Assembly (NCBI GenBank): GCA_031401815.1
Contig: JANNRW010000122.1
Location: forward strand, 1-30,129
DNA: 30,129 nt
Direction of reading: 5' to 3'
From: JANNRW01 sp031401815
Lineage (GTDB): Bacteria; Desulfobacterota; Desulfuromonadia; Geobacterales; DSM-12255
Translations under genes and position numbers: made by a program
In this document: positions 1-9,005 of the stretch, piece after piece
Layout of the letters: each line of letters opens with the position of its first letter
How positions within the stretch are numbered: the first letter of the stretch is position 1
The notes under the pieces: generated by a model
Told to the model about the DNA's origin: nothing
What the model saw: the letters and a program-made list of their open reading frames with translations, nothing else
The model's database searches: none

Positions 1-1248
1 CACCGAACCATTGGCATAGAAGAGCAGGCTGCAGTCGAAAGAGTTCTTCAATCCGGATGCCTGTCACGCTTCCTTGGATGCTGGCATGAGGATTTTATGG
101 GCGGCCCTGAGGTTCGGGCACTTGAGGCAGAGTGGGCGGAATATTTCGGGGTCAAGCATGCCATTGCCGTAAATTCGGCCACGTCCGGGCTTTACTGTGC
201 TGTGGGTGCGTCTGAAGCAGGTCCTGGAGATGAAGTCATTGTTTCTCCGTACTCAATGTCTGCCTCGGCTGTGGCTCCCCTGGTTTATAACGCCATTCCG
301 GTCTTTGCAGATATTGAAGAGGACTATTTCTGCCTTGACCCGGTATCGGTCGAAGCACGAATTACCGAACGGACGAAGGCTATCATTGTTGTCGATATTT
401 TCGGTTTACCCTACGATGTGGAGCGGATCAATGCCATAGCCCGAAAGCACAATCTTCTGGTGATCGAGGACTGCGCCCAGGCGCCAGGTGCGAGCTATCG
501 AGGGAGAGCCGCCGGGACACTGGGCGATATCGGGGTTTTTTCCCTGAACTATCACAAGCATATCCATACCGGCGAGGGGGGTATTGTAGTTACCGACAAC
601 GATGAACTGGCCGATCGAGTGCGGCTGATCCGCAATCATGCCGAGTCTGTTGTTGAGGCCAAGGGGGTCAAATCTCTTGTGAACATGCTTGGGTTCAATT
701 ATCGCATGACAGAGGTCGAAGCAGCAATAGGACGAGCACAGCTTAAAAAGCTGGCTCCGCTGCTTGCAAGACGACGGGAGAATGTAGAGTACATTTCCCG
801 AAAACTTGAGGCTATACCTTGTTTGAAGCCGGCTCAGCTTCGTCCGGAATGCGAACATTCGTATTATATGCATGCAATTAAATTTGATGCAGACGTGGCT
901 GGAATTCATCGAGACCGTTATGTGGAGGCTGTTCGTGCAGAACTTGCTCCTATCGAACTGCGTGAGACAGAGGGGGTGAAGGTAGGAGGTGGATATGTGA
1001 AACCTATCTATCTTCAACCGATGTTCCAGCAGAGGATTGCATACGACAGTTCCGGCTGTCCCTGGAGTTGTGAGCGCTATGAAGGGGTGGTCTCCTACGC
1101 CAGGGGGATATGTCCGGTTGTCGAGGATATGCATGATAATCTGCTGATAACACATGAACTGATGCGTCCGCAGTTTACGCAGAGAGATCTGGATGATGCT
1201 GCCGAAGCATTCATCAAAGTCTGGGAAAACAGGAGAGAACTTCTATGA
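1..1248 (+). CDS. DegT/DnrJ/EryC1/StrS sugar aminotransferase (5' partial)
   Basis: This is a PLP-dependent aminotransferase of the family that puts an amino group on keto-sugar nucleotides for surface glycans. The reading frame is open to base 1 and already encodes family-like sequence (EEQAAVERVLQSG) before the first in-frame ATG at 97, so the true start lies upstream of the window. The PLP Schiff-base lysine is the K in NYHKHIHTGEGG (codon 556-558). The upstream VIEDCAQAPGA block is the usual cofactor-binding acidic segment. The stop overlaps the next gene's ATG (ATGA). With the GNAT and amidotransferase genes that follow, it probably makes an N-acylated amino sugar; a PseC-like or perosamine-synthase-like role is possible, but the exact substrate cannot be read from sequence. 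Confidence 0.93.
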   Translation, partial: HRTIGIEEQAAVERVLQSGCLSRFLGCWHEDFMGGPEVRALEAEWAEYFGVKHAIAVNSATSGLYCAVGASEAGPGDEVIVSPYSMSASAVAPLVYNAIPVFADIEEDYFCLDPVSVEARITERTKAIIVVDIFGLPYDVERINAIARKHNLLVIEDCAQAPGASYRGRAAGTLGDIGVFSLNYHKHIHTGEGGIVVTDNDELADRVRLIRNHAESVVEAKGVKSLVNMLGFNYRMTEVEAAIGRAQLKKLAPLLARRRENVEYISRKLEAIPCLKPAQLRPECEHSYYMHAIKFDADVAGIHRDRYVEAVRAELAPIELRETEGVKVGGGYVKPIYLQPMFQQRIAYDSSGCPWSCERYEGVVSYARGICPVVEDMHDNLLITHELMRPQFTQRDLDDAAEAFIKVWENRRELL

Positions 1249-1799
1249 AAAACCAGTTTCTGGTGGGAAATGTTGTTTATCTTAGGGCATTGACTGAGGA
1301 AGATCTGTCAGGCAACTACTTCCAGTGGTTCAATGACCAGGAGGTTTGCAGATTCAACTCACATGGCAGGGTGCCTAACAGTATGGAGAAGATGGAAGCA
1401 TATCTCCGGAAAGCACGTACCGATACATCGCTGGCTGTTTTTGCCATAATATTCCGGGAAAATGATGCACATGTGGGGAATATCAGTCTGCAGAGTATCA
1501 ATTTTGTTGATAGAAGCGCGGAATATGCAATTGTACTCGGAGAAAAGGATTACTGGGGCAAAGGGGTCGCAAGAGAGGCTTCGGATCTGATTCTCAGGCA
1601 TGGATTCCTTACTCTGAATCTGCATCGCATCTATTGCGGCACTTCAGACGATAACACCGGCATGCAGAAACTTGCCAGTTACATGGGGATGAAGGAGGAG
1701 GGGCGACGTCGTGAAGCGATATACAAAAACGGGCGTTATGCCGATATTCTGGAATACGGAATTCTGCATGATGAATATTGCGAGCAGATGCATGCATAA
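1245..1799 (+). CDS. GNAT-family N-acetyltransferase (RimJ/RimL-like, possibly sugar-specific)
   Basis: A 184-residue GNAT protein. It shows the family opening (VYLRALTEEDL), a central beta strand with HVGNISLQ, and the acetyl-CoA loop region YWGKGVAREASDLIL, close to the usual Q/RxxGxG/A pattern, followed by NxGMQKLASYMGMKEEG near the C terminus. The length is normal for the family. Translation is coupled to the aminotransferase through an ATGA overlap. In glycan clusters, RimJ-like GNATs next to a DegT aminotransferase usually N-acetylate the amino sugar just made (PseH is the model). That role is inferred from position. A protein N-terminal acetyltransferase role would be unexpected here. 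Confidence 0.88.
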   Translation: MKNQFLVGNVVYLRALTEEDLSGNYFQWFNDQEVCRFNSHGRVPNSMEKMEAYLRKARTDTSLAVFAIIFRENDAHVGNISLQSINFVDRSAEYAIVLGEKDYWGKGVAREASDLILRHGFLTLNLHRIYCGTSDDNTGMQKLASYMGMKEEGRRREAIYKNGRYADILEYGILHDEYCEQMHA

Positions 1800-1810
1800 G
1801 GAGTTATCGG

Positions 1811-3019
1811 ATGTCTGATTCGAAAACAGGAAAACCTCTTTTTGATAATCTTGTTTACTGTATCCGTTGTTGCATGCCCGAGACCCAGGAGGGGATCAAG
1901 TTTGATGAAATGGGGATATGTCAGGCATGTCAGTCTTCTGAGCAGAAAATCCATATCGACTGGGTAGAGCGGGAAAAGAGTCTGCGAAAAATTCTTGATG
2001 AGGCGAAATCAGGAGCCGGGTTGAATTATGACTGCATTGTGCCGATTAGCGGTGGCAAGGACAGCATGTTCCAGTTGCACGTACTGGTCAAAGTCTATGG
2101 TCTGAAACCGCTTGCAGTCACCTTCAGCCACAACTGGTACAGTGAGACAGGATGGTACAATCTGCAGAATGCTCTGAAGCAGTTCAATGTAGACCATATC
2201 ATGTTCACCCCCAACAGAGATCTGATCGGAAGAGTTGCCCGTAAATCACTGGAAGGTATAGGTGATGCCTGTTGGCACTGTCATGCAGGTGTAGGGGCTT
2301 TCCCATTGCAGGTAGCAGTAAGGTTCAATATCCCGCTTTTGATCTGGGGCGAGTCGATTGCAGAGACGTCAGGGCGTGCTTCTTACAAAGAACCTGTACA
2401 CAAGTTTGATCGTGATTATTTTACAAAAGTCTCTGCAAAACTGAAGCCCTCGGAAATGATCTGTGACTATCTTTCTGAACGAGACCTGTACCCCTTCAAT
2501 GTTCCGTCGGTTGAAGATATCGAACGCACAGGGGTGTTCGGCATACATCTCGGAGACTATATATTCTGGGATGAAGAGCGGCAAACAGAATTCATAAGCG
2601 AGCACTATGGCTGGAAAGAGACCGAAATGGAGGGTGCCTACAAAGGTTACAAGAGCGCAGAGTGCGTCATGGCCGGGATACATGACTTCACCTGTTACCT
2701 GAAGAGAGGTTATGGCCGGGCTACTTTCCAGGCATGTCTTGATGTCAGAAACGGCCTTATGACCAGAGAAGAGGGGTTTCGTATCGCCAGCAGGATTGAT
2801 GCGGAGCGTCCGGGTGCCCTTGATTACTATCTTGAAATAACAGGTTTGGGAGAAGAGGAATTTTATGAGGTCATGGCTCAGTTGAAACATGCAAAACTCA
2901 TCGACTCCGAAATCCCGGTCAAACCGAGAAGCAGGCCAAACCGTGAAAAGACAGTGCCATTTTTTGAACAGCTCATCGAAAAACACCGTCATCGCAAAGA
3001 TCCCAGAGAGCAGGAGTAA
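1811..3019 (+). CDS. N-acetyl sugar amidotransferase (WbpG/PseA-like)
   Basis: This 403-residue protein belongs to the PP-loop ATPase family that converts an acetamido group on a sugar into an acetamidino group. SGGKDS, the PP-loop motif, is at about residues 80-85. An N-terminal cysteine cluster (CIRCC at 17-21, CQAC at 37-40) looks metal-binding, and a further CWHC lies in the middle. An in-frame ATG at 1778 adds 11 residues, but the ATG at 1811 has AAGGAG (1799-1804) at proper spacing, so 1811 was chosen. In Pseudomonas aeruginosa, WbpG works with dedicated HisH/HisF partners for ammonia supply. None is seen here, and the next gene is an amidase. Confidence 0.9.
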   Translation: MSDSKTGKPLFDNLVYCIRCCMPETQEGIKFDEMGICQACQSSEQKIHIDWVEREKSLRKILDEAKSGAGLNYDCIVPISGGKDSMFQLHVLVKVYGLKPLAVTFSHNWYSETGWYNLQNALKQFNVDHIMFTPNRDLIGRVARKSLEGIGDACWHCHAGVGAFPLQVAVRFNIPLLIWGESIAETSGRASYKEPVHKFDRDYFTKVSAKLKPSEMICDYLSERDLYPFNVPSVEDIERTGVFGIHLGDYIFWDEERQTEFISEHYGWKETEMEGAYKGYKSAECVMAGIHDFTCYLKRGYGRATFQACLDVRNGLMTREEGFRIASRIDAERPGALDYYLEITGLGEEEFYEVMAQLKHAKLIDSEIPVKPRSRPNREKTVPFFEQLIEKHRHRKDPREQE

Positions 3020-3030
3020 GGAGAGAGGGG

Positions 3031-4383
3031 ATGTTCCGGGAAAATTCAATTGCTGATATTCATGCCCAGTTTATTGCAAAGACTCTTGACCCGTATGATC
3101 TGGCAAAAGAGTGCCAAACCAGATATGAGAAGCTTGATTCTGAATTCAAGGCCTGGGTCTGTTTTGACAGCGCTCTTCTTTATGCAGGAGCTGAGAATAC
3201 CCGGATCAGGATCAAGGCAGGGGAGCCATTACGACCTCTTGAAGCTATTCCTGTTGGAGTAAAGGATATCTTCAATACAGCGGATTTCCCGACACAGATG
3301 GGGAGCCCGCTCTGGAAAGGGTTCACACCGGGAAATGACGCCCGTGTCGTCTATTATCTGAAAAATGCCGGTGGCATTATTCCAGGCAAAACAGTGACAG
3401 CGGAATTTGCAGTCCATACACTCAACGAAACCGTAAACCCGCATGGAGCTCCCTTTACTCCCGGGACATCTTCAAGCGGATCTGCGGCTGCAGTGGCTCT
3501 TGGGATGGTGCCTGCCGCAATAGCGACGCAAACTGCCGGTTCAATTGTCAGACCGGGGAGTTTTTGTGGAGTGTACGGCTGCAAACCATCATTCGGACTG
3601 ATTCCAAGAACCGGTGTGCTGAAAACGACAGACAGTCTGGATACCATCGGTTTTTTTACAGCCCGCGCAGCTGATCTGAAAACCGTATTTGATGTTGTGC
3701 GGGTTCATGGCCCCAATTTTCCTGTCAGTTATCATGCTTTCAGGGATATCTCCCGTCAGACAAAGCCGGTTGGCAGACCGTGGAAGATTGCATTGGCCAG
3801 AACACATACCTGGGGAGATGCCTATGAGTATGCAAAGCAGGCGCTGCTTGAGTTTGTGGAGAAGGCAGGGAGAGGGAACGGAATTGAGATCTTCGAAGTG
3901 AACCTGCCTCCGGAGAGTGAGCAGAGCCATGCCATTCATGCCACGATATACAATAAGACCCTGTCATACTATTTCTCGGAGGAGTACCAAAGAGCAGAGC
4001 TGGTTTCTCCGGTCATGAACGGTTTGATTGAATCCGGCATGAAAATATCGGTTAAAGAGTATCACGATGCACTGAAGCAGCAGGAAAGACTGATCCGGTC
4101 AATGGATCAGTTTTGCTCTGATTATGATGCGATTGTGTCGTTGAGCACTGCCGGAGATGCACCACTTCGCAGTGAGACAGAACGGCCTGATCCTGCCTTG
4201 ATCTGGACTTTGACCCATCTGCCGGTCGTGACGGCACCGGTATTTGTCTCCCCCGGAAACAAGCCATTTGGTATTCAGATAGCTGCCAGAAAATATAATG
4301 ACCTGTTACTGCTCAGCTTTATCGAGCATCTTCTTTCATCCGGGCTTATACCGGAAACCTGTAACCCGAAGGTACTGGTATGA
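3031..4383 (+). CDS. amidase signature family hydrolase
   Basis: A 450-residue member of the GatA/FAAH amidase signature family. The Ser-cisSer-Lys triad can be read: K78 in VGVKDIF, the cis-serine in PGTSSSGSAAA (S147 or S148), and the nucleophile S171 in TAGSIVRPGS. The usual glycine-rich GGSSGG is PGTSSSG here. A good ribosome site (GGAGAGAGG) precedes ATG 3031, 11 bases after the amidotransferase stop. GatA itself is unlikely because there is no GatB or GatC nearby and the gene sits in a glycan operon. It may trim an acyl amide from the sugar, or release ammonia for the upstream amidotransferase. Both roles are inference; the fold and catalysis are well supported. Confidence 0.88.
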   Translation: MFRENSIADIHAQFIAKTLDPYDLAKECQTRYEKLDSEFKAWVCFDSALLYAGAENTRIRIKAGEPLRPLEAIPVGVKDIFNTADFPTQMGSPLWKGFTPGNDARVVYYLKNAGGIIPGKTVTAEFAVHTLNETVNPHGAPFTPGTSSSGSAAAVALGMVPAAIATQTAGSIVRPGSFCGVYGCKPSFGLIPRTGVLKTTDSLDTIGFFTARAADLKTVFDVVRVHGPNFPVSYHAFRDISRQTKPVGRPWKIALARTHTWGDAYEYAKQALLEFVEKAGRGNGIEIFEVNLPPESEQSHAIHATIYNKTLSYYFSEEYQRAELVSPVMNGLIESGMKISVKEYHDALKQQERLIRSMDQFCSDYDAIVSLSTAGDAPLRSETERPDPALIWTLTHLPVVTAPVFVSPGNKPFGIQIAARKYNDLLLLSFIEHLLSSGLIPETCNPKVLV

Positions 4384-4446
4384 TGTCTGCCAGCAACTCT
4401 CATGAAGTAATTCCGTGATAATTTTTCCAGGAAGACAGTTTTATAA

Positions 4447-5928
4447 ATGAAACACCATACACTATTCAGGAATGCCATTTATTACACTATGTCGGGTTAT
4501 ATCCTGATGCCGCTCACAATTGTCACCTCTATTCTGATGAGGCGATGGCTGGATCCTTATGTATATGGTCTGATTGCGACCCTCAATCTGTTAGTATACT
4601 ACTCCGCTTTCTCAAATCTGGGTACCTTGAGTGCTGCTGAAGTCAAAATCCCTTTTCTTAAAGGGGAAGGTGACAGCAGCAGGGTTGAACAGATAAGTTC
4701 AAGCACCTTTACGTTTACGCTCATAACTGGTGCTGTTTTCAGTATTGGCCTGGCTGTATGGGCAACAATGAACAGGGCTTCCATTGACAGGATGTTGTTC
4801 ATGGGGCTCATGGTTTATGCTCTCTATCTGTTCGGGCTGCAACTGGCCAACTACTATATTACCCTGTTGCGGGCATCTCAGGAGTTTATCTTCCTGAGCA
4901 AATATCAGTTTATTACAGGTTTTCTGGCAAGTATCGGAAATCTGCTTGCTGTATGGATGTTTGGTTTCAAAGGTTTTTTAGCTGTTTCCATAATTATTGT
5001 AATGTTTCAACTCTATCTACTTGTAAGGCATCTGGATTATTTCCCGACACTCAAAATAAGCTGGGACGAAACAGGGACTCTGCTGAAAACCGGATTGCCG
5101 ATGCTGATTCTGGGGCTTGCAGCGCAAGGGATGAAGACAGTTGATAACTTACTTGTGCTTAAACTGCTAAGTATTGAGCATCTGGGGTATTACACTATCG
5201 CACTCATGGCTAACTCCATGGTTTTTTCTGTGACCAATTCACTGACCAATGTTTTGTATCCAAGCATGCAGGAGGCTTACGGAAAAAGCGGCAGGTCGGA
5301 CAGTTTGCAGGCATATGTCATTCGCCCCAGCATAATAATGGGGGTTGTCATCCCGGTAATGACCGGGATTCTGTATTTTGCTGTTCCTGTGGCGGTATAT
5401 TGGCTGATACCCAAATTTGCGCCAGGCCTGCCGGCATTCAAGATAATTGTTCTTTCGTCGTACTTCTTTGCGATGATCAATATGACAACCGGATATCTTA
5501 TATCGCTTAACAAGCAGAAAAGTATCATCGTGATCTATCTGTCGATGCTGTTGCTTGTCACAGGCTTAAGCTTCCTCTCCACTTATCATGGCTATGGTCT
5601 GGAAGGGATTTCGCTTGCCACAGCTATAGGATATTTTGTCTGTTTCCTTATTGTCACGGTATATGTGCTGAGGCATTGGTCAGGATGGATGGAAACCTTT
5701 GTTTTTCTGAAGGATACAAGTCTGCCGTTCTTCTACAGCACTCTGTTGATTCTCATATTGGAAAGATATCTGAAGCCAGGTGTAGATAGCAAAGCCGTAA
5801 ATGCTGTCTGGCAGATTTCCGGATTCCTTCTTCTCTATCTCCCCTTCGTATACTCCTATGAACGAAAGACCCTGTTATTCGGCGACTTCGTAAGCCCTAT
5901 ATTGCAGAGGATCAAGGGAGGAAGGTAG
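4447..5928 (+). CDS. Wzx-type polysaccharide flippase (MATE/MOP superfamily)
   Basis: A 493-residue, strongly hydrophobic protein with about 12-14 predicted membrane segments spread over its whole length. It has the typical N-terminal layout of O-antigen flippases: a short polar start, a first helix, then RRWLDPYVYGLIATLN (the conserved G near the end of helix 1). Flippases of this family move undecaprenyl-linked repeat units across the inner membrane. The ribosome site is weak and distant (AGGAAG about 14 bases upstream of ATG 4447), but no better start fits the N terminus. The next gene starts on the last base of this stop codon. Assignment as Wzx rather than another MOP exporter rests on the cluster context. 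Confidence 0.88.
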   Translation: MKHHTLFRNAIYYTMSGYILMPLTIVTSILMRRWLDPYVYGLIATLNLLVYYSAFSNLGTLSAAEVKIPFLKGEGDSSRVEQISSSTFTFTLITGAVFSIGLAVWATMNRASIDRMLFMGLMVYALYLFGLQLANYYITLLRASQEFIFLSKYQFITGFLASIGNLLAVWMFGFKGFLAVSIIIVMFQLYLLVRHLDYFPTLKISWDETGTLLKTGLPMLILGLAAQGMKTVDNLLVLKLLSIEHLGYYTIALMANSMVFSVTNSLTNVLYPSMQEAYGKSGRSDSLQAYVIRPSIIMGVVIPVMTGILYFAVPVAVYWLIPKFAPGLPAFKIIVLSSYFFAMINMTTGYLISLNKQKSIIVIYLSMLLLVTGLSFLSTYHGYGLEGISLATAIGYFVCFLIVTVYVLRHWSGWMETFVFLKDTSLPFFYSTLLILILERYLKPGVDSKAVNAVWQISGFLLLYLPFVYSYERKTLLFGDFVSPILQRIKGGR

Positions 5929-8285
5929 TGGAACTTCTATATTTCACCGATATCTCTCAGGTGCAGTACGTTATGGATCAGAAACCTGAGCTTCTTGATC
6001 AGATGCTTCCTGTTACCGGAGATATTGTTGTTGCATGGGAGTTGCAGAGGCTGAATATTCCTTTTATAGATGAGTGGAGTTATCTGGAGCCTGACGATAT
6101 CGAAAGGAGCTGGGAAGCTGCCAATAACCTGTCTGTTCACTGGTGGGATGAAAGCCTGGCAAGTACTGCCTATGAAGGGTTTGCTCTGGCAGATGCAGCC
6201 CGGCAGGAGCTGGTATACCCCTTTGAAGCCTGTCTGAATGCACGACTTGTTTATGAGCGGATATTTCAGTCAATGACAGTTGACCGGATAAGCGGTTTTT
6301 TTCTGCCAGAGACCGGCGTTATACGGACAGGGCCGTTCCCCACACATCGTGCAGTGAGGTCTGTGGCACAGGCTGTGCTTTTTTATGCAGCTGAAAAAAA
6401 CGGCATCCCCTTGACAAGAGTTGATTCTAATTCTCCGTTGTCAAAAGGGACGCTACCGAAAAGGAAGATATCGCTTGGGTCGGTACAGATAGCAAGCGAA
6501 CCAGAAGAGCCCGGTAATCATGATAAAGTCATCCTTGTATATGATGATGGCATGTCATCCGGGGAGCGATCTGTTCTTGTAGATATTCTACAGAGAGTAC
6601 CAGCATGTAAAGCAGTAGTAATTTCCAGGCAACAGCTTGAAACCGGTGTTTTTGTCAACACCGGGGATGCTGCTGCAGAAAAAAGTCTGACTGAGTCATG
6701 GCTTACGTTTGCAGCATTTTCAACGCAGTACCATGGGGAGTATCCGGAAATATTTGCCAATCCACATCTTCAGTTCCAGTTCAAGCGAATTTGGGACGAA
6801 ATGAGGAGTGCTGCTGGCTATGGAGAGCTGTTTTCGGCATTTCTGGATATGCTGCAACCAGCTCTGGTGCTTTTTGGTCATGAAGCATTTACCATAGACA
6901 GGGTTCTTGTCCGTCTCGCGCAAACCCGGAGTATTCCAACAGCTGCTTTCCTGCATGGCGGCATAGCACCTCGTTTCGGTTTCCGAGGACTTGTCGGTGA
7001 TGCAGACTCTCTTCTTGTCTGGAATGATCTGGATGTCGAGCTGTTGACATCTTATGGAGTGAAGGCGTCCAGGCTGAAAAAGATAGGGAGTCTCAGATAT
7101 CAAGCCATGTACGATAAATATAAAGTCAGTATGGGGCCAGCTCTGTTTGCAGAGGGAAAAAGGGGCGCAAAAACTCGTCTTGGTCTCCCTGGCGACAGAC
7201 CGGTTGTCTTACTGATAACAGCTGCCATCAATGCCGGTTTTGCTGCTCCTGTCGCGAATCCGCAGAAGCATCTGGAGACTGTCGGTGAGCTTGTCGAGCT
7301 TTTCAGGACAAGGCAGGAGATATCTTTTATCATAAAAGCACATCCTACGTATGACTATTATGAAATCTACAGAAAATTGCAGGAGCGAGGCCTTGATAAT
7401 TTTTACTTCCTTGAGGAGAGCACTCTTGAGGATGCAGTAAATGCTTCAGATGTCTGCCTTTTGGTAAATTACTGCACAACTGCACTCCTGGAGGCTATGT
7501 TGAATCGTTTGCCACTGCTATATCTGGAAACGGCAATATATCCACTTTCTGACTGGCGGGATAATGTTTCAGAGGCAGGTATTCAGCGAGTGCAGACTGT
7601 TCCCGAACTGGGAAAGCAGATTGATAGCCTGTTGATTGATCCGTTAATCAGACTCAAGGCTCTTGATGCAGCTGACAGGCTTATCGGCAGAGTGCTTGAC
7701 TCAGGAGAAGCATCTCCGGATGAGAGATTACTTGCCTTTGTAAAGACAATTACCGGAACCGGCTCTGTCAAGGAGAGTGCTGCTCTGAAGCTTAAGATCA
7801 AAGCCTGTGCAGATCAGGAATTTGAGAAAATTTTTGTTTCCGGATACAGGGAGATGCTACCCTCTTTAAACTCCCTTGCCCAAAGGCATAATAACGCTGT
7901 CGCAGTTTTTGTCCTGGCATATCAAGCCGGGACAATGCATCTGTTACCTGCAAAAGTGCTGACTCAATTCAGGCTTTTTCGTAAACTCCATAAAACAGGC
8001 GGTATGGCCTGGAGAGATACAGATTGGGCCTGGCTGCATGGCTATATTGCAGGATATTGCAAATGCAGAAACAGAAGTGACAGTAGATTTGCAATGATCA
8101 GATTCTTATCTGGCTGCATTGTGCAGCCACAAAAACTTATTTCAATGCCAAGATCATATCTGTCGAATGTTATCGAATATCTGCTGCTGACAGCCATTGG
8201 CAATAACAGGTTGATAATTTCAGCAGCAGAGTGGTTATTGCAGAAGTTATCAGTATCATTCAGGGTTTTGCAGTCACTAAAATGA
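5928..8285 (+). CDS. large protein with GT-B-like glycosyltransferase domain
   Basis: A 785-residue protein starting at GTG 5928, one base into the flippase stop codon, preceded by a GGGAGGAAGG ribosome site. Residues about 300-620 resemble GT-B transferases of the capsule/CDP-glycerol/2-epimerase type: FLHGG at 341-345, LLVWND at 362-367, IKAHPTYD at 469-476, and NYCTTALLEAM at 514-524, the acceptor-side loop followed by a helix that usually binds the nucleotide. The first 300 or so residues and the last 150 are not recognised by eye. No signal peptide or membrane segment is seen, so it is probably cytoplasmic or membrane-associated. A role adding a sugar or polyol phosphate to the repeat unit is likely. 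The donor is unknown. Confidence 0.7.
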   Translation: MELLYFTDISQVQYVMDQKPELLDQMLPVTGDIVVAWELQRLNIPFIDEWSYLEPDDIERSWEAANNLSVHWWDESLASTAYEGFALADAARQELVYPFEACLNARLVYERIFQSMTVDRISGFFLPETGVIRTGPFPTHRAVRSVAQAVLFYAAEKNGIPLTRVDSNSPLSKGTLPKRKISLGSVQIASEPEEPGNHDKVILVYDDGMSSGERSVLVDILQRVPACKAVVISRQQLETGVFVNTGDAAAEKSLTESWLTFAAFSTQYHGEYPEIFANPHLQFQFKRIWDEMRSAAGYGELFSAFLDMLQPALVLFGHEAFTIDRVLVRLAQTRSIPTAAFLHGGIAPRFGFRGLVGDADSLLVWNDLDVELLTSYGVKASRLKKIGSLRYQAMYDKYKVSMGPALFAEGKRGAKTRLGLPGDRPVVLLITAAINAGFAAPVANPQKHLETVGELVELFRTRQEISFIIKAHPTYDYYEIYRKLQERGLDNFYFLEESTLEDAVNASDVCLLVNYCTTALLEAMLNRLPLLYLETAIYPLSDWRDNVSEAGIQRVQTVPELGKQIDSLLIDPLIRLKALDAADRLIGRVLDSGEASPDERLLAFVKTITGTGSVKESAALKLKIKACADQEFEKIFVSGYREMLPSLNSLAQRHNNAVAVFVLAYQAGTMHLLPAKVLTQFRLFRKLHKTGGMAWRDTDWAWLHGYIAGYCKCRNRSDSRFAMIRFLSGCIVQPQKLISMPRSYLSNVIEYLLLTAIGNNRLIISAAEWLLQKLSVSFRVLQSLK

Positions 8286-8300
8286 TCGCAGGAGAACCAC

Positions 8301-8960
8301 GTGCCTTTAGAAGAGTTTTACACCCCCAAGGAGCCGGAATATTTTGAATATGTCAGGAAAGAGATTCTGCCCCTGCTTCCGGAAAATCCGGATAAGGTTC
8401 TTGAGGTTGGCTGCGGCACAGGGAGTACACTTGAATGGCTGAAAGCCGAGAAAGGGTGCAGCTGGATTGGAGGGGTCGAGCTTGTCAAAGGCTCGGCGCA
8501 AAAGGCGCGTACGCGTCTTGACGTTGTATACGAGGGTAATATCGAGCTTATGGAGCTGCCCATTGCTCCAGGATCACTGGATCTGATTCTTTGCCTTGAT
8601 GTTCTCGAGCATCTGGTCGATCCATGGTCTGTGACCAGAAGGCTGGCTGCACTCCTGAAGCCGGAAGGGGTATTAATAGCGAGCATTCCGAACGTCTGCT
8701 ACCGGGGGGTAATTATACCGCTGCTGTTCAAAAACAGGTGGGATTACTCTTCATCAGGGATACTCGACAAAACCCATCTCCGCTTTTTTACCCGAAAAAC
8801 TGCAATTATACTTCTGGAAGAGAGCGGTCTCAAGGTTGACAAGGCTCTGCCGACTCACATGTCAAAAGGATCTTTCACCTGGCTGTTTAACCTTCTGACA
8901 TTCAAGGTTTTCGAGGATTTTTTTGCCTGGCAATACATTTTCAGAGCGAGGTTGAAGTGA
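8301..8960 (+). CDS. class I SAM-dependent methyltransferase
   Basis: A 219-residue Rossmann-fold methyltransferase. Motif I is VLEVGCGTGSTLEWL (about residues 33-47), the motif II acidic region follows at GGVELVKGSA, and LDLILCLDVLEHLVDP is the motif IV region typical of the Methyltransf_11/23 group, with PEGVLIASIPN after it. The start is GTG 8301, with AGGAGA at 8290-8295 giving normal spacing. It lies 15 bases after the large GT-B-like gene. It probably O-methylates a sugar of the polymer, or a chain end. Substrate specificity cannot be predicted. Confidence 0.88.
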   Translation: MPLEEFYTPKEPEYFEYVRKEILPLLPENPDKVLEVGCGTGSTLEWLKAEKGCSWIGGVELVKGSAQKARTRLDVVYEGNIELMELPIAPGSLDLILCLDVLEHLVDPWSVTRRLAALLKPEGVLIASIPNVCYRGVIIPLLFKNRWDYSSSGILDKTHLRFFTRKTAIILLEESGLKVDKALPTHMSKGSFTWLFNLLTFKVFEDFFAWQYIFRARLK

Positions 8961-9005
8961 TATGATCTGCTTTTCCTGTAACAAGATACCAGAAAGAGAG
9001 TGCGA

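Noticed and set aside
2369..3049. 226-residue minus-strand open frame inside the sugar amidotransferase
   Set aside because: It is antisense to a well-supported gene, cysteine- and phenylalanine-rich without domain signs, and has no ribosome site.
3031..4383. Amidase read as GatA of the glutamyl-tRNA amidotransferase
   Set aside because: No gatB or gatC is adjacent and the gene is embedded in a glycan operon; only the shared family signature supports GatA.
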